Source: Phaeovulum veldkampii DSM 11550 (lineage in GTDB: Bacteria > Pseudomonadota > Alphaproteobacteria > Rhodobacterales > Rhodobacteraceae). Taken from it: 64,000 nt of DNA. Position numbers and translations under genes: made by a program. The notes below the pieces were generated by a model that saw only the letters and a list, made by a program, of their open reading frames with translations, was not told the origin of the DNA and ran no database searches. Numbering within the stretch: position 1 is the first letter of the stretch; each line of letters opens with the position of its first letter. Below are positions 22,795 through 31,860 of the stretch, piece after piece. The stretch lies in assembly GCF_003034995.1 (NCBI RefSeq), contig NZ_PZKF01000003.1, positions 62,001-126,000 on the forward strand. Reading direction: 5' to 3'.

Positions 22795-23253
22795 ATGACG
22801 CCAGACGATACAGACCGTATCCTGATCTCCGAACTGGCCCGCGACGCGCGCCAGCCGCTGGCGGCGCTTGGCGCCACCGTGGGCCTGTCGCCCTCGGCGG
22901 TGAACGAGCGGGTCCGCCGCCTGGCAGAGCGGGGCGTGATCCGGCGTATCATGGCCGATACCGCGCCCGAGGCGCTGGGTCTGGCCGTTGCCGCCTTCGT
23001 CTGGGTAGGCCTGGCGCCGGGGGCGGATGAACCCGGATTTCGCGCCGCCATGGTCGCGCATCCGGCGGTGACGGCTTGCCATCATGTCACTGGCGGCTGG
23101 TCCTACCTGGTGCAGATCCGGGTGGCCGATCTCGCCGCGGTCGAGCGGTTTCTGACGGACCTCAAGGCAGGCGGCTGGCTGGGTCGGTCGGAAACGATGC
23201 TGGCGTTGTCAACTGTGGTCGAACCGCCCTATCGCGCCGGGTGCCAGCCATGA
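22795..23253 (+). CDS. Lrp/AsnC-family transcriptional regulator
   Basis: 152 residues. An N-terminal helix-turn-helix (DTDRILISELARDARQPLAALGATVGLSPSAVNERVRR in the protein, residues 5-42) precedes a RAM ligand-binding domain (ACHHVTGGWSYLVQI). Its stop overlaps the start of a LysE-type exporter (ATGA). This pairing suggests that it senses an amino acid and controls the exporter. It is divergent from the TPM gene. Confidence 0.93.
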   Translation: MTPDDTDRILISELARDARQPLAALGATVGLSPSAVNERVRRLAERGVIRRIMADTAPEALGLAVAAFVWVGLAPGADEPGFRAAMVAHPAVTACHHVTGGWSYLVQIRVADLAAVERFLTDLKAGGWLGRSETMLALSTVVEPPYRAGCQP

Positions 23254-23864
23254 CCCTGTTTGCAAAATCGGTCGCCATGGGCCTGGCAATCGCGGCGCCG
23301 CTGGGGCCGATCGGGGCGCTGTGCATCCAGCGCACGCTGGCGCGCGGCTTTGCTGCCGGGGTCGCGGGCGGCCTTGGCACGGCGCTGGCCGATGCGCTTT
23401 ATGCCAGCTTTGCGGCGGCCGGTTTTGCCGCCTTTGCCGCCACACTCACGCAGATCGACACGCCGCTGTCACTGGGGGGCGGGCTGTTCCTGCTGTGGCT
23501 GGCCTGGCGCGGTTGGCCGCGCGGCCGCCCCGCCGCCCAACCCGCTGCGGCACCCGAGCCGCGCGGCCTTGCCGCCACCACCGCGATCACCTTTGCCCTG
23601 ACAATGACCAACCCCGTCACGGTTCTGTCGTTCGCAGCGATCTTCGCGGGCCTCGGCCTTGCCCGGCAACCGGACCCAGCGCAGGCCGCCATCGTCGTCG
23701 CGGGCGTCTTTGTCGGCTCGATGCTGTGGTGGGTGGCGCTCTCGGGCCTGGTTGCGACCCTGCATCGACGCCTGCCTGACGGCTTCGCGGTCTGGACGGG
23801 GCGCGCCTCCAGCCTGATGATGGCGGTCTTCGGCCTCTGGGCGATCACCCGCCCGCTGATCTGA
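23250..23864 (+). CDS. LysE/RhtB-family amino acid exporter
   Basis: 204 residues from ATG 23250, four-base overlap with the Lrp gene. The family N-terminus GLAIAAPLGPIGALCIQRTL is followed by about six membrane spans and the second signature TMTNPVTVLSFAAIFAG. It probably exports an amino acid or related compound under control of the adjacent Lrp-type regulator. Intergenic repeat copy 2 follows immediately. Confidence 0.92.
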   Translation: MTLFAKSVAMGLAIAAPLGPIGALCIQRTLARGFAAGVAGGLGTALADALYASFAAAGFAAFAATLTQIDTPLSLGGGLFLLWLAWRGWPRGRPAAQPAAAPEPRGLAATTAITFALTMTNPVTVLSFAAIFAGLGLARQPDPAQAAIVVAGVFVGSMLWWVALSGLVATLHRRLPDGFAVWTGRASSLMMAVFGLWAITRPLI

Positions 23865-23917
23865 CCCTTTCATCTTGGCGCAAATATCCCGGGGGTCCGG
23901 GGGCAGCGCCCCCGGCG
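23865..23917 (+). repeat. Intergenic repeat copy 2 with hairpin
   Basis: Starts at the LysE stop: CCCTTTCATCTTGGCGCAAA, then TATCCCGGGGG, then an 8-bp stem CCGGGGGC (23897-23904)/GCCCCCGG (23908-23915) with loop AGC. The first 27 bases match copy 1 (16716) almost exactly. Likely terminator for the lrp-lysE unit. Confidence 0.7.
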
Positions 23918-23923
23918 CCGCAC

Positions 23924-25096
23924 TCAGCCCCGCAGCGCCTCGGCAAAGCCGCGCAGCCGCGCCAGCGCCGCCTCCAGCGCGCCATCTTCCAGTGTCAGCG
24001 CAATCCGCAGATGCCCGGCGGCGGGCGCGCCGAAACTTTCGCCCGGCATCACCGCGATCTGCTCCTGCTCCAGCAGGCGGTGCGCAAATTCCGCGCCCGA
24101 TAGCCCGGTCGCGCGGATGTCGACCATCACATACATCGCCCCTTCGGGTGGTATCAGCCGGACCGCGGGGCTGTTGCCCAGACCCCGCGCCACGATATCG
24201 CGGCGGCGGTGAAACGGCGCGGCAATCGCCGCTTCGAACGCCGCGCCCTGACGCAGCGCGAACAGCGCCGCATCCTGCACAAAGCCCGACACGCCATAGG
24301 TCGTGTTGGTGGCCAGCACCGCCACCGCCTCAGCCACCGGTTCGGGTGCCACGATCCAGCCGATGCGCGAGCCGGTCATGGCATGGCTTTTCGACATCGA
24401 GCCGATCACCACCACCCGCTCGGCCATGCCGGGCAGGGCGCGTGGGCTGACATGCGCGCCGTTCCAGACCTGGGTGTCATAGACCTCGTCCGAGATCAGC
24501 CACAGATCGCGCGCCACGCAGGCAGCGGCGATCTGCGCCACCGTATCGGTGGAATAGATCACCCCTGTCGGGTTGTTCGGCGTGTTGATCAACAGCGTCC
24601 TGGCCCCTGCGGCCCGCGCCTCGATCTCGGCCGCTTCGGGCTGGAAGGCGCGGTCTGATCGGGTGGGAACCGCCACCGCCTTGGCGCCGGTGGCGCGGAT
24701 CGTGCCGGGGTAGGTGGGGTAGAAGGGCGCACAGTAAAGCCCCACATCGCCCGCATCCAGCAGCGCCATGTGGACGGCAAACAGCGCCGCCTGCCCCCCC
24801 GGCGTCACCACCACGTTGCGCCAGTTTGTGGGCACGCCGGTGCGCGCCTGCACCCGTGCGGCAATTTCGCGGCGCAAGGGCTCCTGACCGGGGCCGACGG
24901 TATAGCCGGTGTTGCCGCTCGCCGCCGAGGCCGCCATCGCCTCCAGAATCGCCGGGTCGGTCTTGATGTCCGGCTCGCCGATGGTCAGGTTCGCCACCCG
25001 TTCCCCCGCTGCGATCAGGTCGCGGGCGCGGTAATACACCCCCCAGCCATCCGCGCTGCCGCCGGTGATATGGGAAATGCGGTCTGCGATTTTCAT
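23924..25096 (-). CDS. PLP-dependent class I aminotransferase
   Basis: 390 residues from ATG 25096 (MKIADRISHITGGSADGW). Fold-type I features: TPGGQAALFA, NTPNNPTGVIY, SDEVYDTQVW, and the PLP lysine in GSMSKSHAMTGSRIGW. It belongs to the AspC-like class I/II group; the amino acid it uses cannot be read off. A longer frame upstream to 25177 lacks family sequence. It stands alone between intergenic repeat 2 and the tetR gene. Confidence 0.9.
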   Translation of the reverse strand: MKIADRISHITGGSADGWGVYYRARDLIAAGERVANLTIGEPDIKTDPAILEAMAASAASGNTGYTVGPGQEPLRREIAARVQARTGVPTNWRNVVVTPGGQAALFAVHMALLDAGDVGLYCAPFYPTYPGTIRATGAKAVAVPTRSDRAFQPEAAEIEARAAGARTLLINTPNNPTGVIYSTDTVAQIAAACVARDLWLISDEVYDTQVWNGAHVSPRALPGMAERVVVIGSMSKSHAMTGSRIGWIVAPEPVAEAVAVLATNTTYGVSGFVQDAALFALRQGAAFEAAIAAPFHRRRDIVARGLGNSPAVRLIPPEGAMYVMVDIRATGLSGAEFAHRLLEQEQIAVMPGESFGAPAAGHLRIALTLEDGALEAALARLRGFAEALRG

Positions 25097-25160
25097 GGTG
25101 CCCTCCGGTCTGTGCGGTGCTGTCCAGCATGAAAGCGCCGGGGCCGCAAGGCCTGCCTGT

Positions 25161-25778
25161 TCAGGTGTCGGCTGCAATCAGGCCCAGCCCGCGCAGATAG
25201 ATGCCGATGCCGGTTTCCAGCAGGTCGTCGGGCGAAAACGGCGCGCGCGTGCCGGGTGCCGCGCGGCCATAAAGTTCGACGACGCCATGGCTCAGCGCCC
25301 AGACATGGGCTGAAAACATCGCCGCAGGCGGGCGCCGCGCCTCGGGGATGTGGCGTGACAGCGCCTCGGCGGCCTGCGCCATGACCGCTTCGGCTCGTTC
25401 GGCGGCCTGCGCCAGCAGGGGGGCACGGTTGGGTGACAGCCCGGCCTCGAACATCGCCGTGTAATGACCGGGAAAGCGGCGGGCAAAGGCCAGATAGGCC
25501 CGCCCCACCGCACCGAAGGCCACCAGCGCCGAGGGCTGTCCCCCCGCCCAGGCGTGTTCCATCAGATCGGCAAAGATCGCATAGCCTTGCCGCGCGCATT
25601 CAGCGATCAGATCGTCGCGTCCTTCGAAATGGCGATAGACCGCCGCCGGGGTCACGCCGGCCGATTTCGCCGCCTCTGACAAGGTGAAGCCCTGCGGCCC
25701 GCGCGTCTCGATCAGGTCCAGCGCCGCCTCGACCAGCGCCTGGCGCAGATTGCCGTGGTGATAGCCCTGTTTAGGCAT
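25161..25778 (-). CDS. TetR-family transcriptional regulator
   Basis: 205 residues from ATG 25778. The N-terminal helix-turn-helix is clear ([32 protein letters not shown] spans about residues 27-58). The ligand domain includes the WHG-like stretch [15 protein letters not shown]. Its start overlaps the 3' end of ppk2 by 8 bp, so the two are likely cotranscribed; it may regulate ppk2 or a distant target. Confidence 0.92.
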   Translation of the reverse strand: MPKQGYHHGNLRQALVEAALDLIETRGPQGFTLSEAAKSAGVTPAAVYRHFEGRDDLIAECARQGYAIFADLMEHAWAGGQPSALVAFGAVGRAYLAFARRFPGHYTAMFEAGLSPNRAPLLAQAAERAEAVMAQAAEALSRHIPEARRPPAAMFSAHVWALSHGVVELYGRAAPGTRAPFSPDDLLETGIGIYLRGLGLIAADT

Positions 25779-26643
25779 CCAAAAGCCCGATCCCGTCGAC
25801 AATGCGGCGGTCGATGGCGCCAATGGCATCTGTGGTCTTGCCCGCGTAATCGACCGCATTGAGAACGGTCTGGATCGCCGCGATCCGGGCGCGGTGCTTG
25901 TCATCCGACCGGATCACCGTCCAGCGCGCCTCAGGCGTGTCCGTGCGATGCAGCGTCTCGTGGATCGCGGCGCTGTAGGCGTCCCATTTCTTCAGCCCCT
26001 CGACGTCGATCCAGCTGAGTTTCCACTGTTTCAGCGGGTCTTTCTCGCGGTCCAGAAAGCGGCGCAACTGTTCGGCGCGGCTGACCTCCAGCCACAGCTT
26101 GACCAGAATGAACCCCTCATCGACCAGCATCCGTTCGAAATCGGGCAGTTGCCGGAAGAATCGCTCACGCTCGTCGGCGGTGCAAAAGCCGAACACATGC
26201 TCGACCACGCCGCGGTTATACCAACTGCGGTCGAACAGCGCGAATTCGCCGGCGCCGGGCAGCCAATCGACATAGCGTTGAAAATACCACTGCCCCGCCT
26301 CGCGTTCGCTGGGTTTGGGAAGCGCCACGATATAGGCCGAGCGCGGATTGAGGTTTTCGCGCATCCGCTCGATCGTGCCACCCTTGCCCGCGGCATCGCG
26401 GCCCTCAAAGACCACCACCAGCCGCTGGCCACTCTCGCGCAGGCCCCACAGCATCTTGACCAGTTCGATCTGAAGCGCCTCCATCAGCGGCGCGGCCTCG
26501 TTTTTGGTCATCTCGCGCCGGTAGGGGTAGGAGGGAGGCAAAATGTCCTTGCGATGCGCGCGGGCGATGGCCTGGCGGACGGCCTCGGGCGCCTCGTCGT
26601 TCAGAAAACGGGTGATTTCGCCCACAAAGGGAATGTCGGTCAT
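25771..26643 (-). CDS. ppk2: Polyphosphate kinase 2
   Basis: 290 residues. Walker A is [11 protein letters not shown], followed by the family stretches [35 protein letters not shown] and [14 protein letters not shown] with the lid region. PPK2 uses polyphosphate to phosphorylate nucleoside di- or monophosphates, or runs in reverse. Length and single domain match class I PPK2. It is first in a ppk2-tetR unit. Confidence 0.95.
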   Translation of the reverse strand: MTDIPFVGEITRFLNDEAPEAVRQAIARAHRKDILPPSYPYRREMTKNEAAPLMEALQIELVKMLWGLRESGQRLVVVFEGRDAAGKGGTIERMRENLNPRSAYIVALPKPSEREAGQWYFQRYVDWLPGAGEFALFDRSWYNRGVVEHVFGFCTADERERFFRQLPDFERMLVDEGFILVKLWLEVSRAEQLRRFLDREKDPLKQWKLSWIDVEGLKKWDAYSAAIHETLHRTDTPEARWTVIRSDDKHRARIAAIQTVLNAVDYAGKTTDAIGAIDRRIVDGIGLLDA

Positions 26644-26678
26644 GGCGGCCTCTTGCGCAGCTTTGGCGCAGTATGGCC

Positions 26679-27620
26679 TCAGCCCGGCGCCATGGCCAGA
26701 GCGGCGCGGTCGATTGCCGCGATCACGGCATCGGGGGCGACATGATGCGGCATGTGGCCGATGCCGGGCAGCAGCGTCAGGTGCGCCCGCGGCAACAGCC
26801 GTGCGGCAGCCTCGGCATGGATATGGGCGGGCACGATCCGGTCGGCCTGCCCGTGGATCAGCTCGACCGGCAGCCCAAGGCCCGGATAGTGGCGCGCCAT
26901 GACGCGCAGGTAGGGCTTGAGCCCGTTCACCTGCCGGGCGTTCAGGTGATAGGTGTCGCGCCGCAGGATCAGCCCCACCCCCAGATGCGCGCCATAACCC
27001 GGCGGCACCGGCTGCGGCGCAAACACCGACCGCAGCGCCGAGGTGATCTGCCCCGGCGGGGCAAAGGCCGTGATCAGCGGCACCAGCAGCGCCCGCCCCA
27101 GCCGCGAGGCGGTGGCCGGATAAAGCGGCCCCAGCCCGCCGGGCCAGGGCATCGCCGCGCCCGATACCAGCACCAGTGCGCCGGGGGCGACCGGGCCACC
27201 GGCCAGCGCCCAGGCCAGCGCCACCGCGCCGCCATAGCTGTGGCCGAGCACGATGGGTCGGGTGACACCCAGCGCCGCCGCGGCTGCCGCCAGCCGCCGG
27301 GCCTGAGCGGCAGGGTCTTCCAGCCCCGGCCCGCCGGTGGAATGGCCCAGCCCCGGCCGGTCCAGTGCCGTGACGCGGTAGCGCCGGGCCAGCCGCTGTG
27401 CAAAGCCCATAGTGAAATCGTTCAGGTTGCCCGAAGCGCCATGGATCAGCACGAGATCGGGGCCAGCCCCCATCTGCACCGCATGAATGCGCCCGCCCGG
27501 CACCTCGATGATCTGCCCGATCGGCGGATGTGCCCCAAGCGCCGCCTGTTCGCGCGCCCGCGCCCGCAGATGCGTGGCCAGCGCCGCGGCGCTCGCGGCA
27601 AGGGCCAGTTCAACCACCAA
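26679..27620 (-). CDS. Alpha/beta hydrolase
   Basis: 313 residues with a TTG start at 27620 overlapping the end of metA by 11 bp; GTG 27617 is an alternative. The oxyanion stretch LIHGASGN, the nucleophile elbow GHSYGGAV and the late Asp/His ([18 protein letters not shown]) form a normal catalytic triad. An N-terminal hydrophobic segment ([14 protein letters not shown]) suggests membrane association. Substrate unknown. Being coupled to metA it may be cotranscribed with methionine synthesis, but no direct link is visible. Confidence 0.85.
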   Translation of the reverse strand: MVVELALAASAAALATHLRARAREQAALGAHPPIGQIIEVPGGRIHAVQMGAGPDLVLIHGASGNLNDFTMGFAQRLARRYRVTALDRPGLGHSTGGPGLEDPAAQARRLAAAAAALGVTRPIVLGHSYGGAVALAWALAGGPVAPGALVLVSGAAMPWPGGLGPLYPATASRLGRALLVPLITAFAPPGQITSALRSVFAPQPVPPGYGAHLGVGLILRRDTYHLNARQVNGLKPYLRVMARHYPGLGLPVELIHGQADRIVPAHIHAEAAARLLPRAHLTLLPGIGHMPHHVAPDAVIAAIDRAALAMAPG

Positions 27621-28533
27621 TTGCCGACATGTCGTAGGGCGTGGACTGATAGATCTCGTTCACCCAGTTGCCGTAAAGCAGATGCGCATGGCTGCGCCAG
27701 CGGTTCAGCGGCGCCCGCGCCGGGTCATCGCCGGGGTAATAATTGACCGGCACCCTGATCGCCTTTCCGGCAGCCACATCGCGGTCGTATTCCTCTTTCA
27801 GCGTGCCGCTGTCGTATTCGAAATGGTTGAACACATACAGGGCCCGGTGCGCGGCATCCTCGATCAAGCATGGTCCCACCTCGTCCGAGGCCAGCAGCGT
27901 TACCAACCCCGGCACGGCGTCGATCTCGGGCTGGCGCATCTCGGTCCAGCGGCTGACCGGGATCAGAAAATCATCGGAAAAGCCGCGCAGGTAATGCGAG
28001 GTGGGTGCGCAATTGCGATGGCGAAAGCAGCCAAAGGCCTTTTCGGCCAGCATGTGCTTTTGCACGCCGTGAAAGTGATAGGCCATCGCCATTCCGCCCC
28101 AGCAGACGCCAAAGGTGGAATGCACATGGGTCTGGGTCCAGTCAAAGACCCGGCGCAATTCATCCCAGTAGGTGACCTCTTCGAACGGCAGATGCTCGAT
28201 CGGAGCGCCGGTGATGATCAGCCCGTCCAGCTTTTCACCCGAAGCCTCGACCTCGGCAAAGGGGCGGTAGAACGCCGCCATATGCTCGGCGGCGGTGTTT
28301 TTGGTGGCGTGATCGGTCATGCGGAGCAACTGAAAGTCGATCTGCAACGGCGTGGCGCCGATCAGTCGGGCAAACTGGTTCTCGGTCTGAATCTTTTTCG
28401 GCATCAGGTTCAGCAACCCGATCCGCAGCGGCCGGATGTCCTGCATCGCCGCGCGGCCCGGCGACATCACCATCACGCCCTCGCGGCTCAGGATGTCATA
28501 GGCGGGCAGGCTCTCGGGCAGGGTGATGGGCAT
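27610..28533 (-). CDS. metAA: Homoserine O-acyltransferase, acetyl-CoA type
   Basis: 307 residues, MetA family. The nucleophile Cys144 is in FGVCWGG. Residue 113 (PIEHLPFEE) is Glu, corresponding to Glu111 of the Bacillus cereus enzyme, which is known to select acetyl-CoA; E. coli has Gly and uses succinyl-CoA. So O-acetylhomoserine is the predicted product, the first committed step of methionine synthesis. It lies 33 bp after an ATPase gene and overlaps a hydrolase gene; no room for a riboswitch directly upstream. Confidence 0.9.
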   Translation of the reverse strand: MPITLPESLPAYDILSREGVMVMSPGRAAMQDIRPLRIGLLNLMPKKIQTENQFARLIGATPLQIDFQLLRMTDHATKNTAAEHMAAFYRPFAEVEASGEKLDGLIITGAPIEHLPFEEVTYWDELRRVFDWTQTHVHSTFGVCWGGMAMAYHFHGVQKHMLAEKAFGCFRHRNCAPTSHYLRGFSDDFLIPVSRWTEMRQPEIDAVPGLVTLLASDEVGPCLIEDAAHRALYVFNHFEYDSGTLKEEYDRDVAAGKAIRVPVNYYPGDDPARAPLNRWRSHAHLLYGNWVNEIYQSTPYDMSAIGG

Positions 28534-28566
28534 CGTCGTCTCCTTCGACCTGTCGAGATAGGCCGT

Positions 28567-29430
28567 TCAGGCCCGCGCCTCAAGCGCCTCGGCGATCAGA
28601 TCGTCGAAATCGGCGGCGCTGCGCACCTGTGCCACGGCGCTGGCCTTGAGCGTCAGTCCCCAATTGTCGGCCATCGCCCGATAGCGCGGCTGGCGATGCG
28701 CCAGCGCGCGTGCGAAGGTCCAGCGCACAAAGGCGTCTGGGTCTACCTCTGCCTCGGTCAGGCCCCGTTCGGCGCGATAGTCGGCCCAGGCGGCGGCCAG
28801 AAATTCGGGCTGGTAATACATCGGCTTTGGCGCGCGATCAAAGCGGCGCACCAGTTCGGCGGTGTGGTCCTCGGTGCCCTCGATCCAGACCATCAGCAGG
28901 TTGTTGGACAAGGCCTTCAGCACCGGATCCGCGGGGTTTTCGGGCTCCACCACCTCACAGATCGAGCCGCCGCTGTCGCAGACGAAATTGGCGTAGCCAT
29001 AAATGTCTTCGGCGCGGTGGATGAAATGCGGGGCGTCCAGCAGCGCGGCGATTTCGGCCACGCGATGCTGATCCTGCCGGATCATGTAATCGGCAAAGGG
29101 CAGGCCGCCCAGATCGGGGTTGCCGGGCTTGCCCAGATAGGTGGACAGCGGCGCCAGATTGTCAAAGGTGATGTTCGAGGCGATATAGACCGAGTCGGTC
29201 ATCAGCAATTCGCGCAAGAGCGGCACCTTCATCGCAGCGCGCTTGAAGTTGTCGGCGATATGTTCGCCCATGTAGCGCGTGCCGATGCGGTAATCGACCG
29301 AATAGTGAAACCACCCGCCCGATCCGCGCAGCAGGCTGGCCACATGGGTCTTGCCCAGGCCCGACATGCCGAACAAGAGCACCCGCTTGCGGTCTGCCGC
29401 CCGCCAGTCTGCTGCGCTGGAATAGATCAT
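28567..29430 (-). CDS. P-loop ATPase of unknown function
   Basis: 287 residues. Walker A is FGMSGLGKTH at about residues 20-29; YSVDYRIGTRYM and the aromatic region YGYANFVCDSGGSICEVV follow. The P-loop comes early, as in small nucleotide kinases, but no kinase family is evident. It is upstream of metA in the same direction and may share its transcript. I know related proteins only as uncharacterised ATPases of Rhodobacteraceae. Confidence 0.75.
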   Translation of the reverse strand: MIYSSAADWRAADRKRVLLFGMSGLGKTHVASLLRGSGGWFHYSVDYRIGTRYMGEHIADNFKRAAMKVPLLRELLMTDSVYIASNITFDNLAPLSTYLGKPGNPDLGGLPFADYMIRQDQHRVAEIAALLDAPHFIHRAEDIYGYANFVCDSGGSICEVVEPENPADPVLKALSNNLLMVWIEGTEDHTAELVRRFDRAPKPMYYQPEFLAAAWADYRAERGLTEAEVDPDAFVRWTFARALAHRQPRYRAMADNWGLTLKASAVAQVRSAADFDDLIAEALEARA

Positions 29431-29495
29431 GCCCGCCCCCCTTTGCTTGCGCCGGTTTAACGTGGGCGCGTGCGGGCGTCACGGGGTTTTCGCAG

Positions 29496-29521
29496 GAAAA
29501 AGCCCCGCCGCGGCGGGGCCT
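29496..29521 (-). terminator. Intrinsic terminator of the FadL-like gene
   Basis: GCCCCGCCG/CGGCGGGGC forms a perfect 9-bp palindrome (29502-29519). Read on the minus strand it is followed by TTTTT, 10 bp after the stop of the FadL-like gene. It therefore terminates that gene before the ATPase-metA unit. Confidence 0.85.
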
Positions 29522-29528
29522 TCAAGGC

Positions 29529-30614
29529 TCAGAAACTCATGCCGATGCGGATACCCGCGCCCCAGCCCGAGTTGTCGGCAAACTCTGCCCCGATCCGAGT
29601 CGTTGCATCACCGATCTCGACATAGCGCAGGCCGCCGGTGATCTTGAGGTTGTCACGGGTGTAGGTGGCGGCCAGCCCGACCGATTTCATCCCGTCATGC
29701 GGCCCGAGGTTCCCGGTGATGTCGCCGTTCGGGTCTTCATAGCCCAGGATCACGGCGCCCGACCAGGTTTCGTTGAACTTCCGGCCAAGGCCCAGCGTGT
29801 AGGTGGTCACGTCGCTTTTGTAATCCACCAGACTTCCACCAAGGACCGTTGCATAGTCATCCGGCGCGATCTTGAACGCCGACCAGTCCACCCAGCGGAT
29901 CGACCCGAACAGCAGCGTGTCGGCCGCGACCCCGGTCTGGAATTCGAGGTTCAGCGATTGCGGAACTTCTGTCTCGAAGCCCGAAACCCTGTTGGCTCCC
30001 AGCGGCGAGGTTTCAGTCGCGGTAAAGTCATGCGTGATGGCCGAGTTGTAGGTCAGCGCGACACGGGCGGCGATTTCGGGCTTTTCCCAGGCGATGCCAA
30101 GAACATAGCCGAAATCCGTCTCGGTCGAGGACTGCATGTCGTAAGTGATCGGTGGCAGCGGCGCGGACAGCGGGATCGATACCACACCCTTGGTGCGCAG
30201 CGCCCGGACACCGCCGATCAGGCTGACATTCGAGGGCAGTTTGTAGCGCAGCAGCGCGGTGATGGCGTTGGCGTCGACTTCCGCTGTGGTTCCGCGCAGC
30301 GCATAGGTGCCGGTCGCCGGATAATCGACATTTGCCCCGATCGGCTGATCAAAGATGATCGCAAGATCCAAGGTGTCGCTCAGCGCCTGTTTGTAGGCCA
30401 GGGAAACCCCCGTCCAGTCGCCGGCCATGTCGCCCGAAGCCTGACCAAAGGCAGTGCCTGAAACATCGGGCGCGAAATGGCCAAAGCTCAGTTCCGCATA
30501 GCGCCCCTTTTCGAACAGGATGCCGACCGACTGGTTGGTTCGCTCAATGCCGCCCGCAAGGGCGCCTCCTGCGGTCAGCGCCAGCGCGCTTGCCGCCCAT
30601 ACAACACGTCTCAT
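29529..30614 (-). CDS. FadL/OmpP1-family outer membrane transporter
   Basis: 361 residues from ATG 30614 (MRRVVWAASALALTAGGALAG), a signal peptide; the longer frame upstream is not needed. The mature protein has alternating beta-strand sequence and closes with the aromatic ending GWGAGIRIGMSF, as outer-membrane barrels do. FadL-type proteins pass long-chain fatty acids or aromatic hydrocarbons through the outer membrane. It is transcribed alone with its own terminator. Confidence 0.9.
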   Translation of the reverse strand: MRRVVWAASALALTAGGALAGGIERTNQSVGILFEKGRYAELSFGHFAPDVSGTAFGQASGDMAGDWTGVSLAYKQALSDTLDLAIIFDQPIGANVDYPATGTYALRGTTAEVDANAITALLRYKLPSNVSLIGGVRALRTKGVVSIPLSAPLPPITYDMQSSTETDFGYVLGIAWEKPEIAARVALTYNSAITHDFTATETSPLGANRVSGFETEVPQSLNLEFQTGVAADTLLFGSIRWVDWSAFKIAPDDYATVLGGSLVDYKSDVTTYTLGLGRKFNETWSGAVILGYEDPNGDITGNLGPHDGMKSVGLAATYTRDNLKITGGLRYVEIGDATTRIGAEFADNSGWGAGIRIGMSF

Positions 30615-30732
30615 GTGACCCTCATCCCTGCGTGTGTCTTTTTTTCGTTCGGAAAGCCTAGCAAGTTGCATCCTTCCGTCAATCAACGGGCTGGTGTGAC
30701 GCAGCGTCGGGTTGTCGCGGCCCGGCCCGCGG

Positions 30733-30864
30733 TCAACCGCAAAGCCACGCCAGACCCAGCCCCGCCAGATAAAGCGCCGACAGGCCGCAGGCCACCAGCA
30801 GCGCGACCCAGGGCGTCAGCCGCGGGGCAGGGGCGTGGAATCGGGGGCCTGGGGGCTGCGTCAT
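30733..30864 (-). CDS. Possible 43-residue membrane protein
   Basis: A short frame, ATG 30864 to TGA 30733. It starts MTQPPGPRFHAPAPRLTP and ends with one strong hydrophobic span, WVALLVACGLSALYLAGLGL, then AWLCG. Third positions are strongly G/C as in real genes here. No clear ribosome site is visible, which lowers confidence. It is divergent from the FemAB-like gene and upstream of fadL in the same direction. Confidence 0.5.
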   Translation of the reverse strand: MTQPPGPRFHAPAPRLTPWVALLVACGLSALYLAGLGLAWLCG

Positions 30865-30871
30865 GGCGGCA

Positions 30872-30886
30872 TTAAGCACGTCTTAG
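30872..30886 (+). promoter_or_regulatory. CtrA-box-like site between divergent genes
   Basis: TTAAGCACGTCTTAG is TTAA-N7-TTAG, one mismatch from the CtrA consensus; read on the other strand it is CTAA-N7-TTAA, the same variant as in front of ctrA. A further CTTAAC follows at 30898. It lies in the 45-bp gap between the small membrane ORF and the FemAB-like gene. Binding is inferred. Confidence 0.35.
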
Positions 30887-30909
30887 CTTTCGCATGTCTT
30901 AACAGCGCC

Positions 30910-31860
30910 ATGGACCCTGTCGAACTGCGCCCCAGCCTGATGAACGCCGCCGCCTGGACCGCGGCGCTGGCAGGCCATGCCGCGGCGATGCAGCAACATT
31001 GGGCGTATGGTGCCGCCGCGGAGGCGCTGGGCCGACGGGTGCTGCGGTGCGAGGTCTGGCAGGGCGGCGCGCGCTTGGGGCTGGTGCAGATGCTGGAGCG
31101 GGGGCCGCGCGCGGCGCCGCTGCGCCTGATCCTGCGCGGGCCGGTCTGGACTGGGCCGCCGCCGCCCGCGCGCATCCAGCGCGCCACGCTGCGGGTGCTG
31201 GGGCGGGGGGCAACGCTGGCCACGCCGGAACAGCCGGTGGCGGGGGCCGGGCTGATCCCGCTGATCACCCCGCGTCACATCGCCCGGCTGGACCTGACGC
31301 CGCCGCCCGCGGTGCTGCGCGCCGGGCTGTGGGGCAAATGGCGCAACCGGCTGGTGGTGGCCGAGGCGGCGGGGGTGACCGTCCGGCAGGAAGAGGGGCA
31401 GCCGCGCGATTATCGCTGGCTGCTGGCGGCCGAGGCGGCGCAGCGCCGCGCGCGGGGCTATCGCGCGCTGCCTGCGGGGTTCGTGTCGGTCTGGGCTGCG
31501 GCGGGGGGCGGGCTGCGCCTGTTCACCGCGCGCGATACGCCGGGCGGCGGGCCGCCGCTGGCGGCGATGCTGTTCTTGATCCATGGCGACGGTGCAACCT
31601 ATCAGATCGGTTGGACCGGGGCCGAGGGGCGGGCGGCCAAGGCGCATAACCTGATCTTGTGGCAGGCGCTGCTGGCGTTGCGGGCCGAGGGGGTGCGCAG
31701 CCTCGATCTGGGCGATCTGAACAGCGAGGCGGCGCCCGGCCTTGTCCGCTTCAAACTGGGCTGCGGGGCGGTGCCGGTCGCGCTGGGCGCGACCTGTCTT
31801 GTCATTCCCTCTGTTACCCTTTCACGATGCGGGCGTGGAACACAAAGCCCAGAAGATTGA
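30910..31860 (+). CDS. FemAB/GNAT-like acyltransferase
   Basis: 316 residues from ATG 30910. The C-terminal half resembles the GNAT/FemAB fold: AAMLFLIHGDGATYQIGWTG, then AHNLILWQALLALRAEG and SLDLGDLNSEAAPGLVRFK, the typical 'transfer-RNA-dependent or CoA-dependent aminoacyl/acyl transferase' ending. Substrate is unknown. Its end overlaps the speB-like gene by 47 bp, tail to tail. Confidence 0.7.
   Translation: MDPVELRPSLMNAAAWTAALAGHAAAMQQHWAYGAAAEALGRRVLRCEVWQGGARLGLVQMLERGPRAAPLRLILRGPVWTGPPPPARIQRATLRVLGRGATLATPEQPVAGAGLIPLITPRHIARLDLTPPPAVLRAGLWGKWRNRLVVAEAAGVTVRQEEGQPRDYRWLLAAEAAQRRARGYRALPAGFVSVWAAAGGGLRLFTARDTPGGGPPLAAMLFLIHGDGATYQIGWTGAEGRAAKAHNLILWQALLALRAEGVRSLDLGDLNSEAAPGLVRFKLGCGAVPVALGATCLVIPSVTLSRCGRGTQSPED

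Noticed and set aside
28534-28566. SAM-II or other riboswitch before metA
   Set aside because: Only 33 bp separate metA from the preceding gene on the same strand, too short for an aptamer.
27487-29460. Long plus-strand open frame opposite metA and the ATPase gene
   Set aside because: Shadow of real minus-strand genes; no motif and no ribosome site.
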